A stretch of DNA of 64,000 nucleotides from Burkholderiales bacterium (GCA_947381415.1 CANCVB010000005.1:1-64000); one strand, 5' to 3'; counted from the first letter of the stretch, positions 23,636 through 35,216 are shown. Translations and numbers: made by a program. Notes: generated by a model not told the origin, from the letters alone.

Positions 23636-23961
23636 GCACGCGATTCATTCCTGGGGAACTCTTCACCGACGCCGGCCACCACGAACTCAACACTGGCAGG
23701 CGCACCCACACCTTGGTGGTGAAAAACAGCGGTGACCGCCCTATCCAAGTGGGCTCGCATTACCACTTTGCCGAAACCAACACAGGCTTGTTGTTTGACC
23801 GTCACGCCGCGCGCGGCATGCGCTTGAACATTGCCTCGGGGACAGCGGTGAGGTTTGAGCCTGGCCAAGAGCGCACGGTAGAGTTGGTCGACTATGCCGG
23901 CACACGCGAGGTCTATGGTTTTCGCGGTGATGTGCAAGGCGCTTTGAAAGGGGGCGCATGA
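23632..23961 (+). CDS. ureB: Urease subunit beta
   Basis: From the ATG at 23632 the product is 109 residues, with [40 protein letters not shown]-type beta structure, including [15 protein letters not shown], and the conserved [15 protein letters not shown], ending in [12 protein letters not shown]. These are standard UreB signatures and length. A longer in-frame start at 23584 would lie within the preceding small gene. The stop overlaps the ureC start. It forms the (UreA-UreB-UreC)3 core with its neighbours. Confidence 0.97.
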   Translation: MSTRFIPGELFTDAGHHELNTGRRTHTLVVKNSGDRPIQVGSHYHFAETNTGLLFDRHAARGMRLNIASGTAVRFEPGQERTVELVDYAGTREVYGFRGDVQGALKGGA

Positions 23962-25730
23962 TGGCGCACATTGACAAACGAGCCTATGCCGAAATGTTTG
24001 GTCCGACCGTGGGTGACCGCCTGCGCTTGGCCGACACCGACCTCATCATTGAAGTCGAACAAGACTACACCTTGCGCGCTGGCAGTTACGGCGAAGAGGT
24101 GAAGTTTGGTGGCGGCAAAACCATTCGGGATGGCATGGCACAAAGCCAGCGCACCCGCAATGGCCCCGTGAGCGGTGGCGCCCAAGCCGGTGGTGCCATG
24201 GACTGTGTGTTGACCAATGCGCTCATCGTCGATCACTGGGGCATTGTCAAAGCCGATATTGGCATCAAAAATTCACGCATCGCGGCGATTGGCAAAGCCG
24301 GAAACCCTGATACCCAACCCGGTGTGGACATTGTGATTGGTCCTGGCACCGAAATCATTTCTTGCGAAGGCATGATCGTCACAGCGGGTGCCATTGATAC
24401 ACACATTCATTTCATTGCGCCTCAGCAAATTGAAGAGGCCTTGGCCAGTGGTGTCACCACCATGCTGGGCGGGGGCACAGGGCCTGCCACCGGTACCTTT
24501 GCCACCACCTGCACACCAGGCCCTTGGAACATCGAGCGCATGTTGCAAGCCGCCGATGCCTTTCCGATGAATTTGGGTTTTTTGGGCAAAGGCAATGCCG
24601 CCTTGCCCGATGCCTTGCACGAACAGGTCAACGCCGGTGCCATTGGTTTGAAATTGCACGAGGACTGGGGCACCACACCTGCCGCCATCGATAACTGCTT
24701 GAATGTCGCTGAAGCCACCGACACCCAAGTCGCTATCCACACCGACACCTTGAACGAATCGGGCTTTGTGGAAGACACGGTGGCAGCCTTCAAAGGTCGC
24801 ACCATCCACACCTTCCACACCGAGGGCGCGGGTGGCGGCCATGCACCGGACATTTTGAAAGTGGTGGGCGAGGCCAATGTGCTGCCCTCTTCCACCAACC
24901 CCACCCGCCCCTACACCATCAACACGCTGGATGAACATGTGGACATGCTGATGGTGTGCCACCACCTGGACGCTTCGATCGCAGAAGACTTGGCCTTTGC
25001 TGAAAGCCGCATCCGCAAAGAAACCATCGCCGCAGAAGACATCTTGCACGACCTCGGTGCGATCAGCATGTTCTCCTCTGACTCCCAAGCCATGGGGCGC
25101 GTGGGCGAGGTCATCATGCGCTGTTGGCAAACCGCGCACAAGATGAAACAGCAGCGCGGCAAATTGCCTGCCTTTGGCCCGGAGGGCTTGGTGGGCGACA
25201 GTGACCGGCATGACAACGGTCGCGTCAAACGCTATGTGGCCAAACTCGCCATCAACCCCGCGATTGCCCATGGCATCAGCCACGAGGTGGGCAGCATCGA
25301 GGTGGGCAAATGGGCCGACATCGTGTTGTGGAAACCGGCTTTTTTTGGCGTCAAACCTTTCATCATCATGAAAGGCGGCTTCATCGCCATGGCCGCCATG
25401 GGCGACCCCAATGCATCCATTCCCACACCGCAACCGGTGCACTACCGCCCCATGTTTGGTGCATTTGGCGGCGCACTGCACAAAGGCTCGCTGAGCTTTG
25501 TGTCGCAAGCCGCACTGGCTGCGGGTGTGGGTGATCGCTATGGCCTGCACAAAACCTTGAGTGCGGTGAAAAACATCCGAGGCATCGGTAAACGCCATAT
25601 GCTGCACAACGACTACGCACCGCACATGGATGTGGACGCCCAAACCTATGCGGTGCGTGCCGATGGGCAACTGCTGACCTGTGAACCGGCCAGCGTCTTG
25701 CCCATGGCCCAGCGCTACTTTCTGTTTTGA
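23958..25730 (+). CDS. ureC: Urease subunit alpha (catalytic)
   Basis: 590 residues, slightly longer than the usual 570. Nickel ligands and catalytic residues are present: DTHIH (147-151), the carbamylated lysine in [12 protein letters not shown] (K232), the His of [24 protein letters not shown], and the mobile-flap motif MVCHHLD (332-338) with its Cys and His. It starts at 23958 (or the next ATG at 23961), overlapping ureB by 4 bases. It hydrolyses urea in the cytoplasm. Nothing suggests inactivation. Confidence 0.98.
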   Translation: MMAHIDKRAYAEMFGPTVGDRLRLADTDLIIEVEQDYTLRAGSYGEEVKFGGGKTIRDGMAQSQRTRNGPVSGGAQAGGAMDCVLTNALIVDHWGIVKADIGIKNSRIAAIGKAGNPDTQPGVDIVIGPGTEIISCEGMIVTAGAIDTHIHFIAPQQIEEALASGVTTMLGGGTGPATGTFATTCTPGPWNIERMLQAADAFPMNLGFLGKGNAALPDALHEQVNAGAIGLKLHEDWGTTPAAIDNCLNVAEATDTQVAIHTDTLNESGFVEDTVAAFKGRTIHTFHTEGAGGGHAPDILKVVGEANVLPSSTNPTRPYTINTLDEHVDMLMVCHHLDASIAEDLAFAESRIRKETIAAEDILHDLGAISMFSSDSQAMGRVGEVIMRCWQTAHKMKQQRGKLPAFGPEGLVGDSDRHDNGRVKRYVAKLAINPAIAHGISHEVGSIEVGKWADIVLWKPAFFGVKPFIIMKGGFIAMAAMGDPNASIPTPQPVHYRPMFGAFGGALHKGSLSFVSQAALAAGVGDRYGLHKTLSAVKNIRGIGKRHMLHNDYAPHMDVDAQTYAVRADGQLLTCEPASVLPMAQRYFLF

Positions 25731-25764
25731 GGCTTCCACAGGGCCCACTCCCCACGCCACCCAC

Positions 25765-26286
25765 ATGATTCATTTCTCCAAGCTCATTCGCCATGGCCAC
25801 GGCCTTGCGCCTGCGCTGCTCAAACGTGCAGCCACCCTTACCCTGGATTGGGATGTGCGGCAAAAAAGCCGCTTTGAATCCACCGACAGTGCTGGGCGTC
25901 AAGTGGGTGTGTTTTTGCAGCGCGGCCAAGTGGTGCGCGGTGGCGATGTGCTGGTGGGCGAAGACGGCTCGCTGCTCAAGGTGATGGCTGCGCCGCAAGC
26001 GGTGTTGCGCATCACCCATTGCACAGCGCATGGCACTCCGTTTGATTTGACCCGCGCTGCCTACCACTTGGGCAACCGCCATGTCCCCATCGAATTGCAA
26101 GCCGACCATTTGAAAATTGAGCCCGACCATGTCTTGGCCGATATGTTGCGCGCCATGCACCTCATCGTCAACGAGGTGCATGAAAGTTTTGAGCCGGAAA
26201 ACGGCGCTTATGGCGAGCATGGCAGTGGACAGCATCACCATGGGCACGACCATGACCATGGCCATGCACACGATCACGGGCATTAA
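25765..26286 (+). CDS. ureE: Urease accessory nickel chaperone UreE
   Basis: The start is placed at the ATG at 25765 (MIHFSKLIRHG), giving 173 residues; an in-frame extension to 25681 lies within ureC. The N-terminal peptide-binding domain is followed by the metal-binding domain with the conserved LGNRHVPIEL (His in the dimer-interface nickel site). The C-terminal tail is very His-rich (HHHGHDHDHGHAHDHGH). Such tails store or deliver nickel to UreG. It is separated from ureF by zero bases. Confidence 0.95.
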   Translation: MIHFSKLIRHGHGLAPALLKRAATLTLDWDVRQKSRFESTDSAGRQVGVFLQRGQVVRGGDVLVGEDGSLLKVMAAPQAVLRITHCTAHGTPFDLTRAAYHLGNRHVPIELQADHLKIEPDHVLADMLRAMHLIVNEVHESFEPENGAYGEHGSGQHHHGHDHDHGHAHDHGH

Positions 26287-26979
26287 TTGGAAGCTGACCC
26301 CTATTCTTCCCATTCTTTGTTGCGCTTATTGCAACTGGCTTCGCCAGCCTTGCCCGTCGGTGGCTTCTCCTATTCAGAGGGCTTGGAAGCGGCTGTGGCA
26401 CACCAGTGGGTGCATGACGAGGCGTCCGCACAATCGTGGCTGATTGACCAATTGCACTTGGTGCAAGCGCGCAGTGAACTGCCCATGCTCGCACTGGCTG
26501 TTCCTGCGTGGCAACAGCATGACCGTGCGCGCTTGCAACAACTCAATGCATGGGTCATGCATACCCGCGAAACATTTGAAATGCGTTTGCAAACCGAACA
26601 AATGGGGCGGTCCTTGTTGATTTGGTTGCGTAACCAAGCCGATGCCGACCCCGCTCGCCTGCAAACCTGTGACAGCCTGCCACCCACGTGGCCACTTGCG
26701 TTCGCACTGGCCTTGTCGACGCATGGCATCGCCTTGCGCCAAGGCTTGCTGGCAGCTGCTTTCGGATGGGCGGAAAATATGGTGCAAGCGGCAATCAAAG
26801 CCGTTCCCTTGGGGCAACTCAGCGGGCAACGCATACTGGCCGCCATGGCCCAGGAGATACCCGTCGCCGTGGATCACGCCATGCAATTGCCTTTTGAAAA
26901 CTGCCAAGCCTTTAGCCCGCGTCTGGCCATTTTGTCAGCGCGCCATGAAACCCAGTACTCCAGACTCTTTCGATCATGA
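26287..26979 (+). CDS. ureF: Urease accessory protein UreF
   Basis: 230 residues. A TTG start directly follows the ureE stop codon, the only in-frame start giving the complete N-terminus. The signature [21 protein letters not shown] (residues of about 12-32) and the later all-helical body with [21 protein letters not shown] identify UreF. It acts as activator and GTPase-checkpoint partner in the UreD-UreF-UreG complex. Its stop overlaps ureG by 4 bases (ATGA). Confidence 0.94.
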   Translation: MEADPYSSHSLLRLLQLASPALPVGGFSYSEGLEAAVAHQWVHDEASAQSWLIDQLHLVQARSELPMLALAVPAWQQHDRARLQQLNAWVMHTRETFEMRLQTEQMGRSLLIWLRNQADADPARLQTCDSLPPTWPLAFALALSTHGIALRQGLLAAAFGWAENMVQAAIKAVPLGQLSGQRILAAMAQEIPVAVDHAMQLPFENCQAFSPRLAILSARHETQYSRLFRS

Positions 26980-27635
26980 CCACTCCGCTTCACCACATTG
27001 CCCATCGCAGCAAAAAACTCCCACCACTTCGCGTCGGTATCGGTGGCCCCGTGGGCTCTGGCAAAACCACCTTGTTGGAAATGCTGTGCAAAGCCATGCG
27101 CGATCACTATGACTTGATTGCCATCACGAATGACATTTACACCAAGGAAGACCAGCGGCTCTTGACCATCAGCGGCGCCTTGCCTGCCGAACGCATCATG
27201 GGCGTGGAGACGGGTGGGTGTCCGCACACGGCTATTCGTGAAGATGCCTCCATCAACCTTGAAGCCATCGACCGCATGTTGGAAAAATTCCCCAATGCAG
27301 ATGTGGTTTTTGTGGAGAGCGGCGGCGACAATCTGGCAGCCACCTTCAGCCCCGAGCTCAGCGACCTCACGATTTACGTGATTGATGTGGCTGCCGGTGA
27401 AAAAATTCCGCGCAAAGGTGGGCCAGGCATTACCAAAAGCGACTTGTTCATCATCAACAAAACAGACCTTGCGCCGCATGTGGGTGCAAACTTGGAAATC
27501 ATGCAATCGGACACCGAGCGTATGCGGGCGAGTCCCCAAGGTGTCAAACCTTTTGTCATGACCAACCTCAAAACACAAACAGGCCTGTCTGATGTGGTGA
27601 AATTCATTGTCACCAAAGGAATGTTGTTGCCATGA
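26976..27635 (+). CDS. ureG: Urease accessory GTPase UreG
   Basis: 219 residues with P-loop [15 protein letters not shown] (about 22-36), nickel-site CPH in [13 protein letters not shown] (about 75-87), switch motif [19 protein letters not shown], and the guanine-specificity [10 protein letters not shown]. This SIMIBI-class GTPase delivers nickel for urease maturation. The start at 26976 overlaps ureF. The stop overlaps the start of the PQQ-type sugar dehydrogenase gene, so translation continues beyond the urease genes. Confidence 0.97.
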   Translation: MTTPLHHIAHRSKKLPPLRVGIGGPVGSGKTTLLEMLCKAMRDHYDLIAITNDIYTKEDQRLLTISGALPAERIMGVETGGCPHTAIREDASINLEAIDRMLEKFPNADVVFVESGGDNLAATFSPELSDLTIYVIDVAAGEKIPRKGGPGITKSDLFIINKTDLAPHVGANLEIMQSDTERMRASPQGVKPFVMTNLKTQTGLSDVVKFIVTKGMLLP

Positions 27636-28990
27636 AGTTTTACCCCGTATTTTTGAAGTCTGTTTTTGCTTTTGTTTGTGCTGCGGCATGTGTTTCATTC
27701 CAAGCACAAGCCCAAAGCCCGAAGTTGCAATTGCAACTGTTGGCGCAAGACCTCACTGCGCCCGTTCACCTTGAAGAGTTACCCGATAACAGTGGTCGCA
27801 TGCTGGTCGTGCAACAAGACGGTCTGGTCAAGGTGATGCTGCCCGATGGCAAAGTGTTGACTGAGGCGTTTTTGGATTTGCGCAGTCGCATGTTCGCGCT
27901 GCAAAACGATTTTGAAGAACGTGGGCTGTTAGGTTTTGCGCTGCATCCACAGTTTGCGCGCAATGGACGTTTCTTCGTGTCGTATTCAGCGCCTTTGCGC
28001 GAGAGTGCGCCCCAAAGTTGGAACCACACACGCAAAATTTCCGAGTTCACCACCAAACCTGGCAGCGTTGCGCCTGTCGATCCCGCCACCGAACGCGTGC
28101 TGATTGCCCAAGATTGGCCCAGTCGCAAACACAATGGTGGCGCTTTGGCGTTTGGCCCTGATGGCATGCTGTACATCGGACTTGGCGACAGCGGTGCATC
28201 GCATGGGTTTGGTAAGTCCGTGATTTGGGAAGCTTTCAATGTCCCTGCCGAAGGTTTGATTTGGGACATGATGGCGCAAGACAAACACAGCTTGTATGGC
28301 AAGATTTTGCGTATCGACATTGACCACGGCTACCCAGGTTACGCGATTCCCAACGGCAATCCTTTAAACACCTCGCAAGGGCGACCCGAAATATGGGCAT
28401 GGGGTTTTCGCAATCCCTACCGCATGGCTTTTGACAGAAATGGCAGTGGCGATTTGTATGTCACAGCCATTGCCGAAACCTTGTGGGAAGCGGCTTACCG
28501 TGTCAAGCGACCAGGCAATTTTGGTTGGCCTTTGATGGAGGCCTCTCATTGCGTAGACCGACTTCAACCGCGCAAGCCACCTACCCAATGCCCTCGCCAA
28601 GGTGCAGGTGGTGAACCTTTGCAAATGCCTGTTGTGGAATACAACAACATGCAGGTCAACCACCCAGACTCCACACTCAATATCCAAGGTGTGGGAACCG
28701 CCATTACAGGGGTTCGCATGTACCGTGGTGCAGCCATTCCTTTGCTGCAAGGCAAACTCGTGGTTGCCGACTGGAGCCACTCCTTCAAAAAAGCCTCTGG
28801 GCAACTCTTCCTCGCCACACCCCAACCGCAAAACGACAAACTCTGGCCCTTGGAAAAAGTCACCGAAATCGAAAGCCGCATCATCAGCTTGTCCGAAGAC
28901 CGCAATGGTGAAATTTATGTGTTAACCCATGAGGGAATGGGTCCCTTTGGCAACACCGGCAAGGTTTACAAACTGGTTTCCCACCCATGA
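27632..28990 (+). CDS. PQQ-dependent aldose sugar dehydrogenase family protein (periplasmic)
   Basis: 452 residues. The signal peptide is about 1-27 ([14 protein letters not shown]). The body is a six-bladed beta-propeller of the soluble glucose dehydrogenase/YliI type: [39 protein letters not shown] (about 165-184, with the calcium/PQQ-region GD) and [19 protein letters not shown] (about 253-271). Family members oxidise aldoses with PQQ, though some homologues have other or no activity. It overlaps ureG and the downstream hydrolase by 4 bases each, an unexpected operon partner for urease. No PQQ synthesis genes are visible. Confidence 0.85.
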   Translation: MKFYPVFLKSVFAFVCAAACVSFQAQAQSPKLQLQLLAQDLTAPVHLEELPDNSGRMLVVQQDGLVKVMLPDGKVLTEAFLDLRSRMFALQNDFEERGLLGFALHPQFARNGRFFVSYSAPLRESAPQSWNHTRKISEFTTKPGSVAPVDPATERVLIAQDWPSRKHNGGALAFGPDGMLYIGLGDSGASHGFGKSVIWEAFNVPAEGLIWDMMAQDKHSLYGKILRIDIDHGYPGYAIPNGNPLNTSQGRPEIWAWGFRNPYRMAFDRNGSGDLYVTAIAETLWEAAYRVKRPGNFGWPLMEASHCVDRLQPRKPPTQCPRQGAGGEPLQMPVVEYNNMQVNHPDSTLNIQGVGTAITGVRMYRGAAIPLLQGKLVVADWSHSFKKASGQLFLATPQPQNDKLWPLEKVTEIESRIISLSEDRNGEIYVLTHEGMGPFGNTGKVYKLVSHP

Positions 28991-29994
28991 CCCTGTGGCG
29001 CAGATGGCTGTTGGTTGTGCTCTTGCCATGGGCGATGGCCGTGCATGCCCAAGCGCCAAGCTATGGTGGCGAGCTAGAAGGTTTTGACTACCCCGCACCG
29101 GTGCAAAAGTTTGCATTCAAGTCGCAGCAACTTGCCATGCATATGGCCTATTTGGACATTCAACCAAGCAAGCCCAATGGCCATGTGGCTGTTTTATTGC
29201 ATGGCAAAAATTTTTGCGCAGCGACTTGGCAATCCACCTATGAGGTATTGCAACAGTATGGTTTTCGTGTCATCGTTCCTGATCAAATTGGTTTTTGCAA
29301 GTCCAGCAAACCAGCTGCTTACCAGTACAGTTTCCAGCAACTGGCGCACAACACCCATGCCTTGTTAAGTTCCTTGGGTATCACCCAAGCAACTGTTATC
29401 GGCCACTCCACCGGCGGCATGCTGGCCACACGCTATGCCCTGATGTATCCGCAACAGGTCAAACAATTGGTATTGGTCAACCCTATTGGTTTAGAGGATT
29501 GGAAAGCCATGGGTGTCCCCTCTCTCACGGTTGACCAGTGGTACCAACGCGAACTTGAGATGAGCGACGAACGCCTGCGCAATTACGAGCGCAGCACCTA
29601 CTACGTGAATGAGTGGAAGCCAGAATACGAACCTTGGGTGCAAATGATCGCCGGCATGTTCCGTGGGCCTGATAAAGCAACTGTGGCTTGGCACTCTGCG
29701 CTGCTCTACGACATGATCGTCAATCAACCTGTGGTCTATGAATTTCCCTTGCTCAAAGTACCTAGCTTGCTGATGATGGGCGAAAAAGACACGACGGCGA
29801 TTGGCAAAGACTTGGTGTCGGCAGAGATCAAGGCACAAATGGGTCTCTACCCCGAATTGGCCAGACGCACAGCCAAAGCCATACCTGGCGCGAAACTGGT
29901 TTTGTTTCCTGATTTAGGTCATGCGCCTCAAATGCAAAACCCCCACCGCTTTCACACCGCCTTGGTGAACAGTTTGCTTGCCCTGCAAGACTGA
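28987..29994 (+). CDS. Exported alpha/beta hydrolase
   Basis: 335 residues starting at the ATG at 28987, which overlaps the upstream stop. A signal peptide (RRWLLVVLLPWAMAVHAQA) indicates periplasmic location. The hydrolase core has VAVLLHGKNFCAATWQSTYE (oxyanion region), the nucleophile elbow VIGHSTGGMLATRYA with Ser near residue 140, and the C-terminal His in LFPDLGHAPQMQNP. The substrate is unknown; the fold includes esterases, lactonases and epoxide hydrolases. Coupling to a sugar dehydrogenase whose product would be a lactone makes lactonase an attractive but unproven guess. It is convergent with a DUF6172 gene. Confidence 0.83.
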   Translation: MTLWRRWLLVVLLPWAMAVHAQAPSYGGELEGFDYPAPVQKFAFKSQQLAMHMAYLDIQPSKPNGHVAVLLHGKNFCAATWQSTYEVLQQYGFRVIVPDQIGFCKSSKPAAYQYSFQQLAHNTHALLSSLGITQATVIGHSTGGMLATRYALMYPQQVKQLVLVNPIGLEDWKAMGVPSLTVDQWYQRELEMSDERLRNYERSTYYVNEWKPEYEPWVQMIAGMFRGPDKATVAWHSALLYDMIVNQPVVYEFPLLKVPSLLMMGEKDTTAIGKDLVSAEIKAQMGLYPELARRTAKAIPGAKLVLFPDLGHAPQMQNPHRFHTALVNSLLALQD

Positions 29995-29997
29995 CAA

Positions 29998-30333
29998 TCA
30001 CTCAGGCAAGTTGTCTTCAAGGGACGCCGCGGCCAAAGGAATCATCTCGGGTTTAGGGGTTCGCTTGCCGTGCTTGGCCAGTATCTCTATGTAAACCGAT
30101 GCGGCCTGTGTTTTGGCCAAGGCGTCAACGGCCGCGATCAAGGCGGCCACATGCACCACCTCTGCTTCGCTGGCTTGTAAGCCACATTTGCAGTCAAAGT
30201 CCCAAAAGTCGACGCCTTCTGGCAATGCGCGGCGGCGCTCGCGTTTGAGGTATTTGCGCACCTCGTGTTTCACGGCATCCAACACCCGGTCAGGGTGACG
30301 GCCTTCTGTTTGAAGTGGGAATTGTTTACGCAT
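29998..30333 (-). CDS. DUF6172 family protein
   Basis: The start is placed at the ATG at 30333 (MRKQFPLQTEGRHPDRV), giving 111 residues; an in-frame extension to 30357 adds eight unrelated residues. The conserved block VLDAVKHEVRKYLKRERR and the following ALPEGVDFWDFDCKCG identify a small conserved proteobacterial family without assigned function. It is cytoplasmic and basic in its N-terminal half. The gene lies 7 bases downstream of the methyltransferase gene and is likely co-transcribed with it. Confidence 0.85.
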   Translation of the reverse strand: MRKQFPLQTEGRHPDRVLDAVKHEVRKYLKRERRRALPEGVDFWDFDCKCGLQASEAEVVHVAALIAAVDALAKTQAASVYIEILAKHGKRTPKPEMIPLAAASLEDNLPE

Positions 30334-30340
30334 AGACCGA

Positions 30341-31507
30341 TTATGCGGCCCGCACACCCAAGCGCCACAAAGACGTCACCTCTTGCGCTCGCGCAGCGTG
30401 CAATGGGTCGGTGCTGTCTTGCACTTTGGGGTGGCTGGGGCGAATATCGTCTCGCCCCAGCACCTGCAAACCACCCTCTTCTATCCATTGCAGCAACAAC
30501 GCACGAGAGCGCAAATGCAAATGCTCTGCCAAGTCGGACAGCACCAACCAAGCTTGCCCATTGGGTGCCAAATGCGCTGATACGCCCGCCAAAAACCCGC
30601 GCAACATGCGGCTGTCAGGATCGTAAATGGCTTGCTCTAACAAGGAGGTGGCTTTGCCAGGCAGCCAAGGGGGATTACACACGATCAATGGGGCTTGTCC
30701 ATGTGGAAACACATCACACAACTGACATTGCGCGCCTGCAGACAAACCCAGTTGCTGCAAATTCGCTTGTGCACAACGCAAAGCTGATTCACTGCTGTCA
30801 GTGGCAATAAGCTGCTTGACACCTCGCATCAACAACAGGGCCGCTATCACGCCTGTGCCGGTGCCTATGTCAAATGCCCGCTCAGTCGAAGGCAGGGGCG
30901 CTTTGGCAAGCAGGTCGAGGTATTCACTTCGCACAGGCGAAAACACGCCGTAATGCGGGTAAATCTTGAACCCTTCCTCGCTCAAGGCTTTGACAGTCAC
31001 ACCTTTTCGCTGCCATTCATAGGCACTGATCACGGCCAGCAATTCACGCAAGGACAACACCCTCACCAAGCCGGTTGCTTCGCCCCATGCACTGCGCAGA
31101 GCCGCTTGTACATCGGGTGCGCGACGCAAAGCGATGCGGTAGTCACCTTCAATTTGCACAACCAACATCGACAGTATTCGTGCACGCTGTGCCTGTGCCA
31201 TGCGGTGTGCATGAAAGGCCTGCGGCATGGCAAGGCTGGCTGTTTTGCCAGATGCAGAGCGGGTGGCGCGGCGCGTTAAGGCTTGCAACAACTGACGCGC
31301 TTGTGGAAAGTCCCCCTGCCAAAGCATGGCGGTGCCTGCACACGCCAGTGTGTAAGCCTGATCTGCGCTGCAGTGATCGTTCACCCGTTCGAAACGCAGA
31401 GGTGCCGATGCGCCACTGGCCGAATACCAATGGGCTTTGAATGCGTTCACATCGGGTTCAACGGTCAAGGTAGGCACCACCGCCAGGTGTATGGATTTCA
31501 AACACAT
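30341..31507 (-). CDS. Class I SAM-dependent methyltransferase
   Basis: 388 residues if read from the ATG at 31507; a GTG at 31480 is an alternative start. The frame overlaps the 3' end of the 5-oxoprolinase gene by 20-50 bases, so it is translationally coupled. The C-terminal two thirds hold a Rossmann methyltransferase: motif [17 protein letters not shown] (about 215-230), [19 protein letters not shown], and the NPPW catalytic motif ([10 protein letters not shown]), typical of enzymes methylating nucleic-acid bases or glutamine amides (RsmC/PrmC-like). The N-terminal region of about 180 residues is a separate helical domain. The target is unknown. Confidence 0.8.
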   Translation of the reverse strand: MCLKSIHLAVVPTLTVEPDVNAFKAHWYSASGASAPLRFERVNDHCSADQAYTLACAGTAMLWQGDFPQARQLLQALTRRATRSASGKTASLAMPQAFHAHRMAQAQRARILSMLVVQIEGDYRIALRRAPDVQAALRSAWGEATGLVRVLSLRELLAVISAYEWQRKGVTVKALSEEGFKIYPHYGVFSPVRSEYLDLLAKAPLPSTERAFDIGTGTGVIAALLLMRGVKQLIATDSSESALRCAQANLQQLGLSAGAQCQLCDVFPHGQAPLIVCNPPWLPGKATSLLEQAIYDPDSRMLRGFLAGVSAHLAPNGQAWLVLSDLAEHLHLRSRALLLQWIEEGGLQVLGRDDIRPSHPKVQDSTDPLHAARAQEVTSLWRLGVRAA

Positions 31508-34500
31508 CCCCCGCTTGCATTTGTACCTGATCGATGTGCGCCAGTGTCACCACTTCACCGTTAGCCCTGACCACCCGATTCAAACCCGGCAAGCCTGGTT
31601 GTCCACCGGCCAAGCCCATTGCAGGGAAAGTGCGGCCGTTAGACAGAATGCCTGCCGTCATGGGCTCTAAAAATTGAATTCGCCGGCTGCCGCCCATGCC
31701 GCCGGCGTACCGACCTGCGCCACCCGAAGCTTCACGCACACTGTAAGACAGCAAACGCACGGGAAAGCGAAACTCCAGTACCTCGGGGTCGGTCAAACGT
31801 GAATTGGTCATGTGGGTTTGCACCACCGAGGTCCCCTGAAAACCACCCACCACATCGCCGCTGCTGTCAAACACTGGCCCGGCCCCACTGCCGCCTGAAA
31901 TGGTTTCATAGTATTGGTAAGTGGCATTGCCAAAAGTGAAGTTGTTCATGGTGGGTTGACTACCCGCCATGACACCCAAAGCGGCATACAAAGCATTGGT
32001 GATGCAGCTAGAGGTTTCCACATTCCCCGCCACCACCGAGGCTGGCGGCAAGGGGTTGAGCATCGAACCTTCAGGGATGATGACTTGGATGGGCTTTAAG
32101 CAGCCTGCATTCAAAGGTATATCGTCTTCAACCAAGCTGCGAAACACATACAACACAGCTGCCATACAGACTGCGCGCGGTGCATTGAAGTTATTGGTTT
32201 GCTGTGGCGATGTGCCCGTGAAATCCACCACTGCACTGCGCGTGGTGGCATCAAGGGTGACACTCACCTGGATACACGCGCCGTTATCGAGCGGAAATTC
32301 ACAGCGGTGGCGAGTGCCATCACCGACACGTTTTACCAAGCGGGTGATGGCGCGTCTGACCGCTTCTTCGGCGTTGTCTTGCACATGTTGCATATACGCC
32401 TGCACCGTTGGCAACCCATAGTTTTCAACCATGCGTCGCAACTCTTGCGCGCCTTTTTCATTCGCTGCAATCTGTGCTTTCAAGTCGGCCATGTTTTGCG
32501 CTGGATTGCGACTGGGAAACGCTCCGCTTTGCAACAAGGCCACCATCTCCGCTTCACGCAACACACCTTTTTCAACCAGTTTGAAATTTTGGATTTGCAC
32601 ACCTTCTTCATCGATGGTGGTCGAGAACGGCGGCATAGAGCCAGGCGACACACCGCCAATGTCTGCATGGTGTCCACGTGAACCCACATAAAAAGCAGGC
32701 TCGTTCCCGTGGCGCAAGTACACCGGGGTGATGACTGTGACATCGGGCAAATGCGTGCCGCCATGGTAGGGGTCATTCAACACATAAACGTCCCCCGGTT
32801 GCATACGACCTGCATTCTCACGGATCACTGTCTTGATGCTTTCACCCATAGAGCCCAAATGCACGGGCATATGCGGTGCATTGGCAATCAACTCGCCTTG
32901 CTGGTTGAAGATGGCACAGGAAAAATCCAGACGCTCTTTGATATTGACAGAGTGCGCCGTGTTTTGTAACTGCAAGCCCATTTGCTCTGCGATGTTCATG
33001 AATAAGTTGTTGAACACCTCCAATTGCACGGGGTCCACCGATGTACCTGCCGCATGCACCACGGTGCGTGGCAACACCCGCGACAAAACCATGTGATTGA
33101 GCGCTGTCAATTTGGCTTGCCATCCCCATTCAACCACGGTGGTGGCATGCCGCTCAACCACAATGGCTGGCCCTTGAACCACATCACCGGCTTGCATGCT
33201 GTCACGCTGAATCAGCACCGCTTCGTGCCACGCACCTTGCATGTAAACGCGTGTGCATGTGTGAACGGGCTCGCCACGTTGCGGGGACACAGTGTGCACG
33301 TGTTCGGATACCTGCTCACCCAACAACACAGCTTCCACCGACACGGCCTCCACCACCAAGGCCTTGTCTGGCATGACAAATGCAAAGCGTCGCAGGTAGG
33401 CATCCTCGAATGCTTGCTTGAGCGTGGCCATGCTGCCCATGGCCACCAACAAAGCCGAATCGGTCCCTGCATAACGCAGATGCACCCGTTCATGGGTTTG
33501 CACCTGTCCCCCACCTGCAATCTGTGAGCGCAAAGTGGTCACGGCTTGGGCAGTCAACTGCGCCAACCTGTCTTGCAACTGTGGCCAAAGCGTGTCCGAC
33601 AAGGTCTCTTCGATGGCTTGTTCTTTGATCAAGCTTTGGGCAGCCAAGCCCATGCCATACGCTGACATCACGCCCGACATGGGATGGATCAGCACCTGAG
33701 ACATGCCCAGTGCATCGGCGACGGCACAGGCGTGTTGGCCACCCGCACCTCCAAAGCACTGCAAGGTATAACCAGTCACGTCATAGCCTCTGGCCACAGA
33801 AATTTTTTGCACCGCATGCGCCATTTGTTGTACGGCAATATGCACAAAACCTTCGGCCACTTCTTCGGGCGTTTTGTGGGTCAACTCTGCAAGATGGGCA
33901 AAGCCTTGCGCCACCACTTGTGCATCCAAGGCTTGATTTCCTTCAGGTCCAAACACCGCAGGAAAGTAGGACGCTTGCAATTTACCCAATTGCAAATTCG
34001 CATCGGTCACGGTCAATGGCCCACCCCGCCGATAGCATGCAGGGCCAGGGTCTGCGCCGGCACTTTGCGGTCCCACGCGAAAACGTGCGCCATCAAATTG
34101 CAACAACGATCCACCGCCTGCCGCCACCGTGTGAATGTGCAACATGGGAGCACGCATGCGCACGCCTGCAACCTGTGTTTCAAATTCGCGCTCAAGCACA
34201 CCCGCGTAGTGGCTGACATCGGTAGATGTGCCCCCCATGTCAAACCCAATCACCTGCACCTTGCCCGTTAAGCCATCACCATGCGCAAATGCCACTTCGG
34301 CGGTTCTTGCCATGCCCACAATGCCGCCTGCTGGCCCCGACAAAATGGCGTCTTTGCCTTGGAACATTTGCGCATCCACCAGCCCCCCCGAGGACTGCAT
34401 GAACAGCAGTGGCACCCCTGGCAATTGCACGGCCAATTGGTCCACGTAGCGACGCAAAATAGGTGACAAATAGGCATCAACCACCGTGGTGTCACCCCGG

Positions 34501-35126
34501 CTGACCATTTTCATCAAAGGACTGGTGTGGTGCGACGTGCTGACTTGGGTAAAACCGATGGCCTTGGCGATTGCAGCCGCTTGGGCCTCGTGGTCGCTGT
34601 AACGGTACCCATGCAAAAACACAATGGCAACAGAGCGCAAGCCTCTGTGGTACGCGGCCTGCATTGCACTGTGCAGCGCAACCGTGTCCAAGGCCTGCAC
34701 CAACGCACCATGCGCGCCCATTCGCTCATCGGCTTCAATCACTTCGCTGTACAACATCTCAGGCAAAACGATATGGCGGTCGAACAAGCGTGGTCGGTTT
34801 TGGTAAGCGATGCGCAGCACATCCCTGAAACCACGGGTGGTCACCAGCAGTGTGGGCTCCCCTTTTCGCTCTAGCAATGCATTCGTCGCCACCGTGGTGC
34901 CCATGCGCACACAGGCGATGCGGGTTGCAGGTATCGCTTCGCCTGGTTGCAAGCCCAGCAAATCCCGTATGCCTTGCACCGCAGCATCTGCATACAACTG
35001 TGGGTTTTGGCTGAGCAACTTGTGGGTGTGCAAACGACCTTCGGGATCGCGGGCAACGATGTCGGTGAATGTGCCGCCGCGGTCAATCCAAAATTGCCAG
35101 CGGTTATCAGGTTGATGAAATTGCAT
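31458..35126 (-). CDS. 5-oxoprolinase / hydantoinase A-B fusion protein
   Basis: The start is placed at the ATG at 35126 ([19 protein letters not shown]), giving 1222 residues; a longer frame to 35378 runs into the divergent crcB gene and is rejected. The N-terminal half is HyuA-like, with [32 protein letters not shown] and [15 protein letters not shown] (ATP-binding acetate kinase-like fold). The C-terminal half is HyuB-like, with [19 protein letters not shown] and [16 protein letters not shown]. This full-length fusion is the organisation of eukaryotic-type ATP-dependent 5-oxoprolinases (5-oxoproline to glutamate). Hydantoin as substrate cannot be excluded. Confidence 0.92.
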   Translation of the reverse strand: MQFHQPDNRWQFWIDRGGTFTDIVARDPEGRLHTHKLLSQNPQLYADAAVQGIRDLLGLQPGEAIPATRIACVRMGTTVATNALLERKGEPTLLVTTRGFRDVLRIAYQNRPRLFDRHIVLPEMLYSEVIEADERMGAHGALVQALDTVALHSAMQAAYHRGLRSVAIVFLHGYRYSDHEAQAAAIAKAIGFTQVSTSHHTSPLMKMVSRGDTTVVDAYLSPILRRYVDQLAVQLPGVPLLFMQSSGGLVDAQMFQGKDAILSGPAGGIVGMARTAEVAFAHGDGLTGKVQVIGFDMGGTSTDVSHYAGVLEREFETQVAGVRMRAPMLHIHTVAAGGGSLLQFDGARFRVGPQSAGADPGPACYRRGGPLTVTDANLQLGKLQASYFPAVFGPEGNQALDAQVVAQGFAHLAELTHKTPEEVAEGFVHIAVQQMAHAVQKISVARGYDVTGYTLQCFGGAGGQHACAVADALGMSQVLIHPMSGVMSAYGMGLAAQSLIKEQAIEETLSDTLWPQLQDRLAQLTAQAVTTLRSQIAGGGQVQTHERVHLRYAGTDSALLVAMGSMATLKQAFEDAYLRRFAFVMPDKALVVEAVSVEAVLLGEQVSEHVHTVSPQRGEPVHTCTRVYMQGAWHEAVLIQRDSMQAGDVVQGPAIVVERHATTVVEWGWQAKLTALNHMVLSRVLPRTVVHAAGTSVDPVQLEVFNNLFMNIAEQMGLQLQNTAHSVNIKERLDFSCAIFNQQGELIANAPHMPVHLGSMGESIKTVIRENAGRMQPGDVYVLNDPYHGGTHLPDVTVITPVYLRHGNEPAFYVGSRGHHADIGGVSPGSMPPFSTTIDEEGVQIQNFKLVEKGVLREAEMVALLQSGAFPSRNPAQNMADLKAQIAANEKGAQELRRMVENYGLPTVQAYMQHVQDNAEEAVRRAITRLVKRVGDGTRHRCEFPLDNGACIQVSVTLDATTRSAVVDFTGTSPQQTNNFNAPRAVCMAAVLYVFRSLVEDDIPLNAGCLKPIQVIIPEGSMLNPLPPASVVAGNVETSSCITNALYAALGVMAGSQPTMNNFTFGNATYQYYETISGGSGAGPVFDSSGDVVGGFQGTSVVQTHMTNSRLTDPEVLEFRFPVRLLSYSVREASGGAGRYAGGMGGSRRIQFLEPMTAGILSNGRTFPAMGLAGGQPGLPGLNRVVRANGEVVTLAHIDQVQMQAGDVFEIHTPGGGAYLDR

Positions 35127-35154
35127 GAAGAAAATTAAACCACGCTTTGGGCCT

Positions 35155-35193
35155 GCGGGTTTGGGCACGCCAAACCTGCATTGGATAATGCAG
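35155..35193. promoter_or_regulatory. Overlapping alternative hairpins in the 5-oxoprolinase/crcB divergent gap
   Basis: GCGGGTTTGG (35155-35164) can pair with CCAAACCTGC (35170-35179) around a five-base loop. CTGCATT (35176-35182) can pair with AATGCAG (35187-35193). The two stems share 35176-35179 and are mutually exclusive. They lie 24-62 bases before the crcB ATG. The sequence does not match the crcB (fluoride) riboswitch consensus, so this is only an observed structure that could be an operator or a leader switch. Confidence 0.35.
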
Positions 35194-35216
35194 CCACTGA
35201 ATGGAATAAACAGACT

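Noticed and set aside
24273-25766. A 497-codon minus-strand open frame opposite ureC
   Set aside because: Shadow of UreC; it has no recognisable motif or ribosome site, and both nickel-site and operon evidence support the plus strand.
35127-35216. Possible crcB-type fluoride riboswitch before crcB
   Set aside because: The conserved GGCGAUGG...UCGCC-type core could not be found; only generic hairpins are present.
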